Positions 42,222 through 52,529 are shown, counted from the first letter of the stretch. The stretch: 64,000 bases of DNA from Rhodospirillales bacterium 24-66-33 (GCA_002281855.1 NCHQ01000009.1:1-64000); one strand, 5' to 3'. The notes: a model not told the origin generated them from the letters alone. Made by a program: numbers and translations.

Positions 42222-44404
42222 CAGAATTTCACCCTCAGGCCGGCGGTGGCAGTCAGCGGCATGCCGAGCTGCGGGATGGCGGACGCGCTGACAGTCGAGC
42301 CCTCGAACGAAGTCCGCGTGTAGCCCTGCGCCAGGTACTGGACGTTGGTCAGGTTCTGGATACTGCCATAGATGTCGACGTCCTTCACGGGGGTCCAGCG
42401 CAGGCCGAGGTCGATCAGGGTGGCGCCGTCGTTCAACTGCGTATGGTTGGTGTCGTTCCAATATTGCGGGAACGACTTCATCGCAGCGCTCAGGACGAGG
42501 GTCTCGATCGGCCGCCATTCGACGCCGGCCGTGAACATGTAGCCCGGCACCTGCCCGAGCTGCACGCCGGTCCGCACCAGCGTGGGATTAACCGAGCTGG
42601 TGAGGTAGGCGTTCGTCTGGGTGAAGCCGCCGGTCAGCCGCAACTGCTCGAAAGGCTGCCAGGTGGCGATCAGCTCGAGGCCCTGGAAGGTGGCGTTGCC
42701 CACGTTCTGGTACTGGCGGACCGTCGTGAAGGCGGGCCCGAGCCCGGCGGCGCTGACATAGGGCGCGGCGCACGCCGGGCTGGTGTTGCAGACCGTGATG
42801 TAGTCGATGAAGTTGTTCAGGTTGTTGTTGAAGTAGGTGCCCGACAGGGTGAAGCCCTTCCACTCGAAGTCGAAGCCGACTTCCTGGCCGAAATTGTTCA
42901 TGGGCTGCAGGTTGGGATTGATCGTCGAGTAGCTCGTGCCGCTCGCGAACACCCGGTACATCTGGTTCATGCCGGGTGCCGAGAAGTTGCGGTAGACCGC
43001 GGCCCGCAGGGTCAGCTCGTCGCTGGCATAGAACTTCATGCCGATGCGCGGATCGAAGCTCGCCGCGCTGGCGTTCGGCACGACATTGAGATTGCTGGAG
43101 TTCGTCGTCAGCACACTGGCGTTCATCGCCTGCCAGAAGTCGCCGCGCACGCCGACCGTCACATCGACCGGAATGCCGGTGAACCGGTAAGTGCCCTGCC
43201 CGAAGATGCCCTGGAATCGATGCTCGCCATTGACGATGAACGTCGTCGGGTTGGCGGACACGCTGGCATAGAGATTGTTGTAGTCGGTCACCATCGTGCG
43301 GCGGGCATCGACGCCGACCTTGACGTCGCGCAGCGGGCCGAAATTGGCTTCGTAGAAGACCGAGCCGCCGATGTCCGAATTGGGCGCCGCCTCGATCTGG
43401 CTGACATACTGGTTGGTGGCGGTGGTGTTGTTCAGGTTGTAGGCGCCGCTCGCGACGTTGATGGTGCCGAACGAGCCGCCGCTCGCCCAGCCGCTGAAGT
43501 TCAGCGACTGGTTGTCGTCGAACTTGTAGCTGCCGCCGGCGAGCAGTCGATAGGTCGACCAGTTGTTGTGGGCATAGGTCCAGACCAGCCCGTCCTCGTA
43601 TGTCTGGTTCCAGTAACCCTTGGCGAAGAGCTTCAGCTTGTCGTTCGGCGTGAGGAACACGCTGGCGGCGATGTTGTCGGCCTTGGACGCCGTCGCGACG
43701 AGGTTGGCGTTTCGGTACTGGGCGGGGGTGAGGTTGTAGCCCGAGCTCTGGCCATGATTGTAGCTCGCCCCGACCTTTACCTTGTCGTTGATGACGTAGC
43801 TGCCGGCCGCTTCGGCGGTCGAGCTGTTGTAGCTGCCGTAGCTCGTGTCGGCCGAGGCGCCGGTGCTCGTCGGTTCGCGGGTGATGATGTTGATCACGCC
43901 GCCCATGGCCATGTTGCCCCACAGGCTGGTGGCGCCGCCGCCGCGGATGACCTCGATGCGCTCCACCGAATTCTTCGGGATGGTGCTCCAGTTCATGGTC
44001 CGGAAGTAGGGATCGTTGACCGGCACGCCGTCGACCATGATCAAGGTGTTGATCGTCGTGCTGGTGCCGAAGCCGCGGATGTTCACCGGCTGGGCGGTCG
44101 GATGCAGCTGGCCGGTCGGGATGGTCGGCAGCCAGACGCCCGGGATGCGGTTCACCAGCTGATCGACGCCGGTCTCGGGCGTCGCCTGGATCTGCTCGCG
44201 GGTCATCACGGTGGTGCTGACGTCGAGCTTCTGCAGATCGGAGCCGCGGCCGGCACTGACCGTGATCGGCGGCAGCGACACGGGCTGCTGCTGGCCGGTC
44301 GGGGATGGATCGGAGGCTGGCGGCGCGTCCTGCGCACGGGCAAGCATCGGGATCAGCCCGAGGGCTGCGAAGGCGGTGGCCGTGGCCACGCGGATGGACA
44401 ACAT
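42221..44404 (-). CDS. TonB-dependent outer membrane receptor
   Basis: A 727-residue receptor with a signal peptide (about 1-24), a Pro-rich N-terminus, a plug domain (about 55-165, with VNIRGFGTSTTINTLIMVDGVPV and RIEVIRGGGATSLWGNMAMGGVINIIT) and a 22-stranded barrel ending in the usual Phe (LRVKF). It imports a metal complex or other ligand across the outer membrane; copper is inferred from the neighbours. No carboxyl-terminal truncation. Its stop overlaps the start of the BNR-like gene. Confidence 0.92.
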   Translation of the reverse strand: MLSIRVATATAFAALGLIPMLARAQDAPPASDPSPTGQQQPVSLPPITVSAGRGSDLQKLDVSTTVMTREQIQATPETGVDQLVNRIPGVWLPTIPTGQLHPTAQPVNIRGFGTSTTINTLIMVDGVPVNDPYFRTMNWSTIPKNSVERIEVIRGGGATSLWGNMAMGGVINIITREPTSTGASADTSYGSYNSSTAEAAGSYVINDKVKVGASYNHGQSSGYNLTPAQYRNANLVATASKADNIAASVFLTPNDKLKLFAKGYWNQTYEDGLVWTYAHNNWSTYRLLAGGSYKFDDNQSLNFSGWASGGSFGTINVASGAYNLNNTTATNQYVSQIEAAPNSDIGGSVFYEANFGPLRDVKVGVDARRTMVTDYNNLYASVSANPTTFIVNGEHRFQGIFGQGTYRFTGIPVDVTVGVRGDFWQAMNASVLTTNSSNLNVVPNASAASFDPRIGMKFYASDELTLRAAVYRNFSAPGMNQMYRVFASGTSYSTINPNLQPMNNFGQEVGFDFEWKGFTLSGTYFNNNLNNFIDYITVCNTSPACAAPYVSAAGLGPAFTTVRQYQNVGNATFQGLELIATWQPFEQLRLTGGFTQTNAYLTSSVNPTLVRTGVQLGQVPGYMFTAGVEWRPIETLVLSAAMKSFPQYWNDTNHTQLNDGATLIDLGLRWTPVKDVDIYGSIQNLTNVQYLAQGYTRTSFEGSTVSASAIPQLGMPLTATAGLRVKF

Positions 44405-44468
44405 GAAAATCTCCCCACGAATGACAAATGAACGCCAGGCGCGGCGATGCGCGTGGCGGCTTCAGGCG

Positions 44469-44861
44469 TCAGACGGAGGAGGGTGGACCGCGTGGTCGGT
44501 GAGGCCCGTCGCGAATGCCGACGGGAGCGAGGGCTTCGTCGCTTGCCGCAAAGACAATCGTGTCGTCGATCGGCACCACGATCATAAAGGCGGTGGTGGA
44601 GGGCTCGGCCAGTACCGGCGCGTGCGCGAGGCCAAGGCAACATTCGTGAGCATTGCCCGCTTGTTGGCCGGGCGCCTGCGAACCGTCTTCGTCGGCGGTG
44701 GGCAGACAGAAGACGCCCCATGTTCGGGCGGCTGCCTCGGGGCCGCCGTCGCGCATCAAGACGGCGTGGGCCAATGGCTGGAAGAAGTTGAGCGTGATCG
44801 CAAACAGCGCCGCGGCGAATGCCGACGCACGCCAGCCCCGGTCGGGTCGTTTGCGAATCAT
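44469..44861 (-). CDS. DUF2946-type small secreted or membrane protein
   Basis: A 130-residue protein with an N-terminal hydrophobic segment (about 12-34) and Cys-containing motifs FCLPT and HECCLGLAHA (about 70-79) typical of DUF2946 proteins, which often accompany copper TonB receptors. The exact role is unknown. ATG at 44861 is preferred to GTG at 44876; neither has a clear ribosome site. It is the first gene of the leftward operon, 64 bp upstream of the receptor. Confidence 0.7.
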   Translation of the reverse strand: MIRKRPDRGWRASAFAAALFAITLNFFQPLAHAVLMRDGGPEAAARTWGVFCLPTADEDGSQAPGQQAGNAHECCLGLAHAPVLAEPSTTAFMIVVPIDDTIVFAASDEALAPVGIRDGPHRPRGPPSSV

Positions 44862-44953
44862 GGCCGAATTACGCACGAAAACGAGAGAGGTGGAAGAGGG
44901 CAGCTTGTCGCCTTATGGTCCGCAAAAAGCAGTCTCGGAGGGGGAAAATCTAC

Positions 44954-45379
44954 ATGGGCCGGAACGACATGCCGCGGGTCATCGCGGCTTTCCTGGACAG
45001 CGGGGTGGGCTGGTTTTTGGCCAGGCTGGTGCTGACCTTCGTCTTCTGGAGCGCGGGGCTCGGTCATCTCGCCGAGTTCGAGGGCAGTGCCGCCGAACTG
45101 GCGTCCCTTGGACTCCGGCCGGCGGACTTGCTCAATGTCGTGCTGATAGCGACGCTTCTGATCGGCTCGTTGCTGATCCTGCTGGATCGCTGGCTATGGC
45201 TGGGGTGCGGCATCCTGAGCGGCTTCCTGATCGTCGCCATCGTGCTCGCTCATCCATTCTGGACGATGCAGGAGCCGGCGCGCACGCCGCACTTTCGCGT
45301 CGCGATGGAGCATATCTCGCTGATCGGCGGATTCATGGTCTGCGCCGTCGCCGGCCGGTTACGCGGGCGGAAGCGCTAG
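44954..45379 (+). CDS. DoxX-like membrane protein
   Basis: A 141-residue protein with four membrane spans and the DoxX-like pattern: ARLVLTFVFWSAGLGHLAEF at the N-terminus and a later VAMEHISLIGGFM span. DoxX proteins are inner-membrane, thiosulfate- or quinone-related, often of unknown function. GGAGGGG lies well placed before the ATG at 44954, which fixes the start against longer readings that overlap the divergent gene. Confidence 0.8.
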   Translation: MGRNDMPRVIAAFLDSGVGWFLARLVLTFVFWSAGLGHLAEFEGSAAELASLGLRPADLLNVVLIATLLIGSLLILLDRWLWLGCGILSGFLIVAIVLAHPFWTMQEPARTPHFRVAMEHISLIGGFMVCAVAGRLRGRKR

Positions 45380-45386
45380 GCGCCCC

Positions 45387-45974
45387 TCAGGCCAGCACCG
45401 CCGCGAGACGCTCGTCCCTGGTCTTGCGGGCGTAGGCGTCGAGCAGCCACAGGGCGCCCCCCTGGAAGCCGTGGAAGGTGCGTCGCCCGGCGCGAAGCTC
45501 CTCGAGGAATTGCGGAAGCGGAACTTCGTGGGTCACGATGACCTCGCCGTCTTCGAGCGCGGGCTCGGCCACCTTGCGGGCGTCGAGGGCCAGGAAGCAG
45601 TGCACGCGGTTGCTGAGCCGCGGCGCATTGGCGAAGAAGGCCCCCAGCGGGTACCATTCCTCGCTCGCGAAGCCGGTTTCTTCCCGCAACTCGCGCTTCA
45701 TTTGGTCGACCGGGTCGGCTGACCCCTCCTGGATGCCGCTCGGCAGTTCGATCACTGCCTGTCTCGCCCCGTGCCGGTATTCCTCAACCAGGACGATCTT
45801 GCCCTCGCGCGTGATCGCCACGGCGGTGACCCAGTCGGGCTGCTCGATCACGTGGAAGGGCGTCAGCACGCGGCCGTTGGGCAGCTCGACCGTGTCGGAG
45901 CGCAGCGCCAGCCAGCGGTCGCGGTAGTTGTATCTCGAGTCCAGCACCTTCCAGGGAGCGACCTTGTCCTTCAT
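45387..45974 (-). CDS. NUDIX hydrolase
   Basis: A 195-residue pyrophosphohydrolase of the ADP-ribose pyrophosphatase-like group. The Nudix box reads GIQEGSADPVDQMKRELREETGF (about 81-103). It keeps the REL-x-EE-x-GF core that binds metal, but the first Glu of the consensus (after G and five residues) is Ala here. The preceding WVTAVAITREGKIVLVEEYRHG strands are typical. ATG at 45974 chosen; longer frames cross into the SMR gene. Confidence 0.9.
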   Translation of the reverse strand: MKDKVAPWKVLDSRYNYRDRWLALRSDTVELPNGRVLTPFHVIEQPDWVTAVAITREGKIVLVEEYRHGARQAVIELPSGIQEGSADPVDQMKRELREETGFASEEWYPLGAFFANAPRLSNRVHCFLALDARKVAEPALEDGEVIVTHEVPLPQFLEELRAGRRTFHGFQGGALWLLDAYARKTRDERLAAVLA

Positions 45975-45990
45975 TGGAAATGCGCAGCCT

Positions 45991-46308
45991 TCACGCGAGT
46001 TTAAGGCCGACGATTCCGGCCACGATGAGAGCGATCGAGACGATACGGAGGGTCGAGGCTGCATCGCCGAAGGCCACGATGCCGACGACGAAGGCACCGA
46101 CGGCGCCGATGCCAGTCCAGATTGCATAGGCGGTGCCCATCGGGATGGTTCGTTGTGCCCACATAAGAAGCGCCCCGCTCACCACGATGGCAACGCCGGC
46201 GAAAAGCAGCCACCCCGGCCGGACGCCCTGGTCCGTCCAGCCGAGTTTCAGGCCCACGGGCCAGCCGATTTCGCAGAGTCCCGCCAGGAAAAGTGAAATC
46301 CAAGCCAT
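45991..46308 (-). CDS. SMR-family small multidrug/guanidinium exporter
   Basis: A 105-residue protein with four membrane spans. The essential Glu13 is in LCEIGWPVGLKLGW, and the MGTAYAIWTGIGAVGAFVVGIVAFGD segment (about 57-82) is diagnostic of the family. The EIGWPVGLK form is closer to SugE/Gdx than to EmrE, suggesting guanidinium or quaternary ammonium export, but this is inference. It faces the peptide transporter operon across a region with two palindromes. Confidence 0.85.
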   Translation of the reverse strand: MAWISLFLAGLCEIGWPVGLKLGWTDQGVRPGWLLFAGVAIVVSGALLMWAQRTIPMGTAYAIWTGIGAVGAFVVGIVAFGDAASTLRIVSIALIVAGIVGLKLA

Positions 46309-46321
46309 TCAGTGTCTCCCC

Positions 46322-46364
46322 ACAGCAAGTGCTGTCATTGACGGCAACGTTACAGCCTGTAACG
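46322..46364. promoter_or_regulatory. Two palindromes upstream of the SMR gene
   Basis: CGTTACAG (46348-46355) and CTGTAACG (46357-46364) form a perfect 8+8 palindrome around one base, the layout of a TetR-type operator. A second perfect palindrome, ACAGCA (46322-46327) and TGCTGT (46330-46335), lies close to the SMR ribosome site. Both sit in the divergent gap, so they could regulate the exporter, the transporter operon, or both; as RNA they would form two hairpins in the SMR leader. No regulator gene is adjacent. Confidence 0.5.
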
Positions 46365-46437
46365 ATCAAGGATTGCACGCATCTTGCAGCATAGCGAGGG
46401 CGGCACCGGGAAGGGCATTGATCTTGGGAGTGTTGAA

Positions 46438-48228
46438 ATGAAGGAACGTGAACTGCGCGGCCTCATCGGCAAGGTGAAGGCCGGCAAACTCTCGCGACGT
46501 GGTTTCGTGCAGGCGATGATGGCGGTTGGCATCGGCGCGCCGGCGGCCGGCCAGATCCTCTTGTCGTCGGGCGTGGCGATGGCGCAGCCCGCCTCGACCT
46601 ACAAGCCGACCAAGCGCGGCGGCGGCGGTCCGCTCAAGCTGCTGTGGTGGCAGGGGCCGACCCTGCTCAACCCGCATTTTGCGGTCGGCACCAAGGACCA
46701 GGACGGTTCGCGCCTGTTCTACGAGCCGCTGGCGGCGTGGGATCCCGAGGGCAACCTCAAGCCGAAGCTCGCGGCCGAGATCCCGACCAAGGAGAATGGC
46801 GGCCTTTCCGCCGACGGCATGTCCGTGACCTGGAAGCTGAAGCAGGGCGTGACCTGGCATGACGGCAAGCCGTTCACGGCCGACGACGTCGTGTTCAACT
46901 GGGAGTATGCGAAGGACCCGGCGACGGCCGCCTACACGATCGCGTCCTACCAGGACGTCATGGTCGAGAAGGTCGACCAGTACACCGTCAGGGTGAAGTT
47001 CAAGAAGGCGACCCCGTTCTGGGCGGATGCCTTCGTGGGAACGCGCGGCATGCTGATTCCAAAGCACCTGTTCGCCGACTTCATCGGCGCCAAGTCGCGC
47101 GACGCACCCACCAACCTCAAGCCGGTCGGCACCGGCCCCTACATGTTCAAGGACTTCAAGCCGGGCGATCTGGTGACGGGCGTCATGAACCCGAACTACC
47201 ACCAGGCCAACAAGCCGTATTTCGACTCGGTCGAGATGAAGGGCGGCGGCGATGCCGTCTCGGCGGCGCGCGCGGTGCTGCAGACCGGCGAGTTCGACTT
47301 CGCCTGGAATCTGCAGGTCGAGGATGAAATCCTCTCGCGCCTGGAGAAGGGCGGCAAGGGTCGTGTCTCCGTCACGCCGGGCGGCAACATCGAGTTCTTC
47401 CTGATGAACACGACCGACCCGTGGACCGAAGTCGATGGCGAGCGGTCCAGTCTGAAGACCAAGCATCCGACGCTGAGCGATCCAGAAGTGCGCAAGGCGA
47501 TGGCGCTGCTGGTCGACAACAAGTCGATCCAGGACCACATCTACGGCCGCACCGGCCCGGCGACGCGCAACTTCCTGTACGGCCCGCCGCGCTTCGATTC
47601 CAAGAACAACCCGATCGAGTTCAACATCGACAAGGCCAACGACATCCTCGAGAAGGCCGGCTGGAAGAAGGGCTCCGACGGCATCCGAGCCAAGGATGGC
47701 AAGAAGCTCAAGTTCGTCTACCAGACCTCGATCAACCAGCCGCGCCAGAAGACGCAGGCCATCATCAAGCAGGCGGCACAGAAGGCCGGTATCGACATCG
47801 AGCTCAAGTCGGTGACGGCCTCGGTGTTCTTCTCGTCGGACGTGGCCAACCCGGACACGTACACGAAGTTCTACAGCGACCTCGAGATGTACACGACCAC
47901 CATGGGCCAGCCCGATCCGGGAACGCACATGCTGCAGTTCGTTTCATGGGAAGCGGCCACGAAGGCAAACAAGTGGCAGGGTCGCAACATCACGCGTTGG
48001 CAGAGCCCGGAGGCCGACAAGCTCTACCGCGAAACCGAGGTGGAACTCGATCCCGTCAAACGGGCCGCGTTGTTCATCAAGATGAACGACCTCGCCATCC
48101 AGAACCAGATCGTGCTGGGCATCGTGCAGCGGCCGACGGTCTCGGCGATGACGGCGAAGCTCAACGCTCGGATCAGCGGGTGGGACAACAACACCTCGGA
48201 CCTCAGCGACTGGTTCAAGGACGCCTAG
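46438..48228 (+). CDS. Peptide/oligopeptide ABC transporter substrate-binding protein
   Basis: A 596-residue SBP_bac_5-type periplasmic binding protein with a Tat-like signal (SRRGFVQAMMAVGIG, about 19-33). Typical motifs are TWKLKQGVTWHDGKPFTADDVVFNWEYAKD (about 130-160) and the PVGTGPYMFKDFKPGD block (about 229-245). It binds a peptide or related ligand and delivers it to the permeases encoded after it. The first gene of a five-gene operon of the Dpp/Opp type; the exact ligand is unknown. Confidence 0.92.
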   Translation: MKERELRGLIGKVKAGKLSRRGFVQAMMAVGIGAPAAGQILLSSGVAMAQPASTYKPTKRGGGGPLKLLWWQGPTLLNPHFAVGTKDQDGSRLFYEPLAAWDPEGNLKPKLAAEIPTKENGGLSADGMSVTWKLKQGVTWHDGKPFTADDVVFNWEYAKDPATAAYTIASYQDVMVEKVDQYTVRVKFKKATPFWADAFVGTRGMLIPKHLFADFIGAKSRDAPTNLKPVGTGPYMFKDFKPGDLVTGVMNPNYHQANKPYFDSVEMKGGGDAVSAARAVLQTGEFDFAWNLQVEDEILSRLEKGGKGRVSVTPGGNIEFFLMNTTDPWTEVDGERSSLKTKHPTLSDPEVRKAMALLVDNKSIQDHIYGRTGPATRNFLYGPPRFDSKNNPIEFNIDKANDILEKAGWKKGSDGIRAKDGKKLKFVYQTSINQPRQKTQAIIKQAAQKAGIDIELKSVTASVFFSSDVANPDTYTKFYSDLEMYTTTMGQPDPGTHMLQFVSWEAATKANKWQGRNITRWQSPEADKLYRETEVELDPVKRAALFIKMNDLAIQNQIVLGIVQRPTVSAMTAKLNARISGWDNNTSDLSDWFKDA

Positions 48229-48238
48229 GTGCGCTTCG

Positions 48239-48263
48239 CCCTCCCCGCCTCGAGCGGGGAGGG
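48239..48263 (+). terminator. Attenuator-like hairpin after the binding-protein gene
   Basis: CCCTCCCCGC (48239-48248) and GCGGGGAGGG (48254-48263) form a perfect 10 bp stem around CTCGA, followed by the pyrimidine-rich TCCTCTCTTT. It lies 11 bp after the binding-protein stop and 24 bp before the permease start. In ABC operons such stems commonly stop part of the transcription so that the binding protein is made in excess; that function is inferred here. Confidence 0.65.
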
Positions 48264-48286
48264 TCCTCTCTTTGCAGGTCCATCGC

Positions 48287-49249
48287 GTGAGCAGGCAGTA
48301 CGTAATCCGGAAGCTCCTGATCATGATCCCGAGTCTGCTCGGGATCAGCATCGTGCTCTTCAGCCTCCTGGCCATGGCGCCCGGAGATCCCTTCGACGAA
48401 TTGGCGACAAACCCGGCGGTTCCGCCCGAGGTGCGCGCCGCACTGCGTGCCAAGTTCGGGCTCGATGATCCGGTCTGGATGCGTTACTGGCATTGGCTGA
48501 TCGCCCTGCTGCAGGGCGACTGGGGCTTTTCCTTCGTCAGCCGCATGGATGTCAGCACGCTGATCATGCAGCGTCTGCCGGTGACCCTGGTGGTCATCGG
48601 GGCCTCGCAGATCCTGGCCATCGCCGTCGCCATTCCGGTCGGCGTCCTGGCCGCGACCCGGCCCTATTCGCTGTTCGACCAGATTGCCAACACCTTTGCC
48701 TTCATCGGCTTTTCGCTGCCGACCTTCTTCACCGGCCTGGTGCTGATTCTGGTCTTTTCGATCCAGCTCGACTGGCTGCCCTTCGTCTACCGGGCCGACA
48801 TCAGTGCCACCGGCTGGGAATTCTACTGGGAGCACATAAAGCAGTCGATCATGCCGGTAACGGTGCTCGGCCTTTTCCAGGGCGCGGCGCTGGTGCGCTT
48901 CGTGCGCTCCTCGGTGCTCGACGTCATCCGCCTCGACTACGTCACCACGGCGCGGTCGAAGGGCATCGGCGAGCGCAAGGTCATCACCCGGCACGTGGTG
49001 CGCAACGCGCTGATCCCGGTCGTGACGCTGGTCGCGCTGCAGATGCCCATCGTCTTCAGCGGCGCGGTCGTCACCGAGCAGATCTTCCGCGTCCCCGGCA
49101 TCGGCTCGCTGCTGATCACCTCGATGCTCTCCAACGACACGCCGGTCGTCATGGGCGTCACTTTCGTCTCGGCCTGTCTGGTCGTCATCTTCAACCTCAT
49201 TGCAGATATCCTTTATGGCTGGCTCGACCCCCGCATCGCTTACCGCTGA
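48287..49249 (+). CDS. Peptide ABC transporter permease 1 (DppB-like)
   Basis: A 320-residue integral membrane protein with six spans, the DppB/OppB pattern: RKLLIMIPSLLGISIVLFSLL at the start, the ALVRFVRSSVLDVIRLDYVTTARSKGIGERKVITRHVVRNALIPVV EAA-type cytoplasmic loop, and a periplasmic loop near the N-terminus. GTG at 48287 has an AGG at suitable distance; TTG at 48272 is an alternative. It overlaps permease 2 by 35 bp. Confidence 0.93.
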   Translation: MSRQYVIRKLLIMIPSLLGISIVLFSLLAMAPGDPFDELATNPAVPPEVRAALRAKFGLDDPVWMRYWHWLIALLQGDWGFSFVSRMDVSTLIMQRLPVTLVVIGASQILAIAVAIPVGVLAATRPYSLFDQIANTFAFIGFSLPTFFTGLVLILVFSIQLDWLPFVYRADISATGWEFYWEHIKQSIMPVTVLGLFQGAALVRFVRSSVLDVIRLDYVTTARSKGIGERKVITRHVVRNALIPVVTLVALQMPIVFSGAVVTEQIFRVPGIGSLLITSMLSNDTPVVMGVTFVSACLVVIFNLIADILYGWLDPRIAYR

Positions 49250-50168
49250 GGCGCCCGCAACGGCGGGGACCGCGCCCGCGGCCAAGCGGCAGAACTTCTC
49301 GCCCTGGCAGGAAGCCTGGCGGCGCTTCCGGCGCCACAAGATGGCGCTGTTCTCCGCCATCGCGCTCGCCGTGATCCTGTTCGCCGTGCTGTTCGGGCCG
49401 TTCATCTGGCGCGTGCCGATCAACGAGATCGACTTCGCCGCCAAGCTGCAGGGACCTTCCTGGAGCCATCCGCTGGGCACCGACGATCTCGGCCAGGACC
49501 TGCTGGCCCGCCTGATCTACGGCGGCCGCATCTCGATCGCGGTCGGCGTCGCGGCGATGGTCGTCGCCATCTTCTTCGGGCTGCTGGTCGGTTCCGTTGC
49601 CGGCATGGCGAGCGGACGGGTCGATGCGGCGCTGATGTGGGTCACCGACCTGTTCCTGTCGCTGCCGCAGCTGCCGCTCCTCTTGCTGGTGATCTACCTG
49701 TTTCGCGAACCGGTGAAGGGCGTGCTGGGGGTCGAGGGCGGAGCCTTCGTGCTGATCGTGGCCGTCATCGGCGGCACGCGCTGGATGTCGGCGGCCCGCC
49801 TGGTGCGCGCGCAGTTCCTGTCCCTGCGCGAGAAGGAGTTCGTCGAAGCGGCCCGGGCTCTGGGCGCCTCGCGGTTGCGCCAGGTCACGCAGCACATCCT
49901 GCCCAACGCACTCGGCCCGGTGATCGTGGTCGCGACCATCGACATCGCCGCCGCCATCATCGCGGAATCGACGCTGTCGTTCCTCGGCTTGGGCTTCCCG
50001 TCGGATGTTCCGACCTGGGGCAGCGTGCTGCGCGACGCCAAGGACTATCTCGATATCGCGCCGCATTGGGCGCTGTTCCCCGGCTCGCTGATCTTCATCA
50101 CCGTGCTGGCCATCAACTTCATCGGCGACGGGCTGCGCGACGCGCTCGATCCGCGACGTGTCCTCTAG
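49215..50168 (+). CDS. Peptide ABC transporter permease 2 (DppC-like)
   Basis: A 317-residue integral membrane protein with an extended cytoplasmic N-terminus (1-40), the OppC_N pattern [20 protein letters not shown], the conserved [24 protein letters not shown] block and the EAA-type loop [27 protein letters not shown]. The reading starts at ATG 49215 inside the end of permease 1. It pairs with permease 1 to form the channel. Confidence 0.93.
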   Translation: MAGSTPASLTAEAPATAGTAPAAKRQNFSPWQEAWRRFRRHKMALFSAIALAVILFAVLFGPFIWRVPINEIDFAAKLQGPSWSHPLGTDDLGQDLLARLIYGGRISIAVGVAAMVVAIFFGLLVGSVAGMASGRVDAALMWVTDLFLSLPQLPLLLLVIYLFREPVKGVLGVEGGAFVLIVAVIGGTRWMSAARLVRAQFLSLREKEFVEAARALGASRLRQVTQHILPNALGPVIVVATIDIAAAIIAESTLSFLGLGFPSDVPTWGSVLRDAKDYLDIAPHWALFPGSLIFITVLAINFIGDGLRDALDPRRVL

Positions 50169-50180
50169 TGCTGGTGTAGC

Positions 50181-51148
50181 GTGGCCGAACCTCTGCTCGA
50201 CATTCGCGGACTGAAAACCTGGTTCAAGACCGAGGACGGCATGGTGCGTGCCGTCGACGGGGTCGACCTGCACATCGACAGCGGCGAAACGCTGGGCGTG
50301 GTGGGCGAGTCGGGCTGCGGCAAGACCGTCACCGCGCGCTCGGTGCTGAAGCTGATCGACATGCCGCCCGGCCGCTTCGAGGCCGGCCAGATCCTGTGGA
50401 AGGGCAGGGACCTGATCCCGCTCGAAGCCTCGGAGATGAACTCGATCCGTGCCAAGGAGATCGCGATTATCTTCCAGGAGCCGATGACCTCGCTCAATCC
50501 GGTCTACACGGTGGGAGACCAGATCGCCGAGGTGATCGAGCTGCACCAGAAGCTGTCGCGCAAGCAGGCGCTGGTCGCCGCCGCGGAGATGCTGCGGCTG
50601 GTCAACATCCCCAATCCGCAGCGCCGTGTGCACGACTATCCACACCAGTTCTCCGGCGGCATGCGCCAGCGGGTCATGATCGCCATGGCGCTCTCCTGCC
50701 AGCCCAAGCTTCTGATCGCCGACGAGCCGACCACGGCACTCGACGTCACCATCCAGGCGCAGATCCTCGAGCTGATGCAGGAGATGAAGGATCGCTTCGG
50801 CATGGCGATCATGCTGATTACCCATGCGATGGGCGTGGTCGCCGAGACCTGCCAGAGGGTGACGGTCATGTATGCCGGCCTGGTGGTCGAGGAGGCGCCC
50901 GTCGAGGCGCTGTTCGGCAATCCGCGGCATCCCTATACGCAGGGTCTGATCCGCTCGATCCCGAGGGTCGATCGCAGCGCCGCCAAGAAGCAACGGCTGG
51001 AAGCGATCGCCGGCACCGTGCCCAACATGCTCGAACCGCCACCCGGATGCCGCTTCGCCGCGCGCTGCAAGTTCGCGATGGACATCTGCAACCAGGGCAT
51101 CCCGCCGCTCAAGGAAGTCGGAACGGGCCATTTCGTGCGGTGCGTGCT

Positions 51149-51152
<4 letters not shown>
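50181..51152 (+). CDS. Peptide ABC transporter ATPase 1 (DppD-like)
   Basis: A 323-residue ATPase. Walker A is GESGCGKT (about 43-50), the signature is FSGGMRQRV and Walker B is [12 protein letters not shown]. The C-terminal oligopeptide-transporter domain has the Cys cluster seen in the Opp/Dpp group ([14 protein letters not shown] near 290-303), a probable iron-sulfur site. GTG start at 50181. The last four bases, GTGA, overlap the start of the second ATPase gene. Confidence 0.95.
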
Positions 51153-52168
<1,016 letters not shown>

Positions 52169-52247
52169 CGCTGGGGGCAACCCGCTCGGGTCTCTGGACC
52201 CTCGAGGGGGCGACGGCTAGAAGTGCGCCCCCACAGCCGAGGTTCCC

Positions 52248-52529
52248 ATGTCAGAGGATGGCAAGAAGAGAGAGAATGCGATCCTCACCGAGAACGAGGA
52301 AGCGCTCTTTCAAATCATGAAGATCGTCATTGCGACCATTGCGGCGGGCGACGCGGTCAAGGGCAAGCAGCTGGACGAGCAACTCACCTATCTGAAGAAC
52401 GCCTTTTATTCGAACGGGAAGAAGAAGGCGGCGATCATGGCGGAGTCGATCCGGATCGCGGCATTTGCCTCGAGCCGCGATGCCGCTCGTCTGGCAGGCT
52501 TGCGGGGAAGCCCGAAGGGAAGGGCTTAG
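52248..52529 (+). CDS. Small protein of unknown function
   Basis: A 93-residue, charged, helix-rich protein (MSEDGKKRENAILTENEEALFQIMKIV start; a second Lys-rich helix near 55-65). I do not recognise a family. A GAGG site precedes the ATG at 52248. It separates the peptide transporter operon from the damaged ATPase copy, so it lies at the edge of a scarred region. Coding is plausible by codon use and ribosome site, but not certain. Confidence 0.55.
   Translation: MSEDGKKRENAILTENEEALFQIMKIVIATIAAGDAVKGKQLDEQLTYLKNAFYSNGKKKAAIMAESIRIAAFASSRDAARLAGLRGSPKGRA

Noticed and set aside
46309-46437. Possible guanidine riboswitch upstream of the SMR gene
   Set aside because: Two hairpins are present but their loops lack the ACGR motif of guanidine-II, and no guanidine-I or -III pattern is visible.
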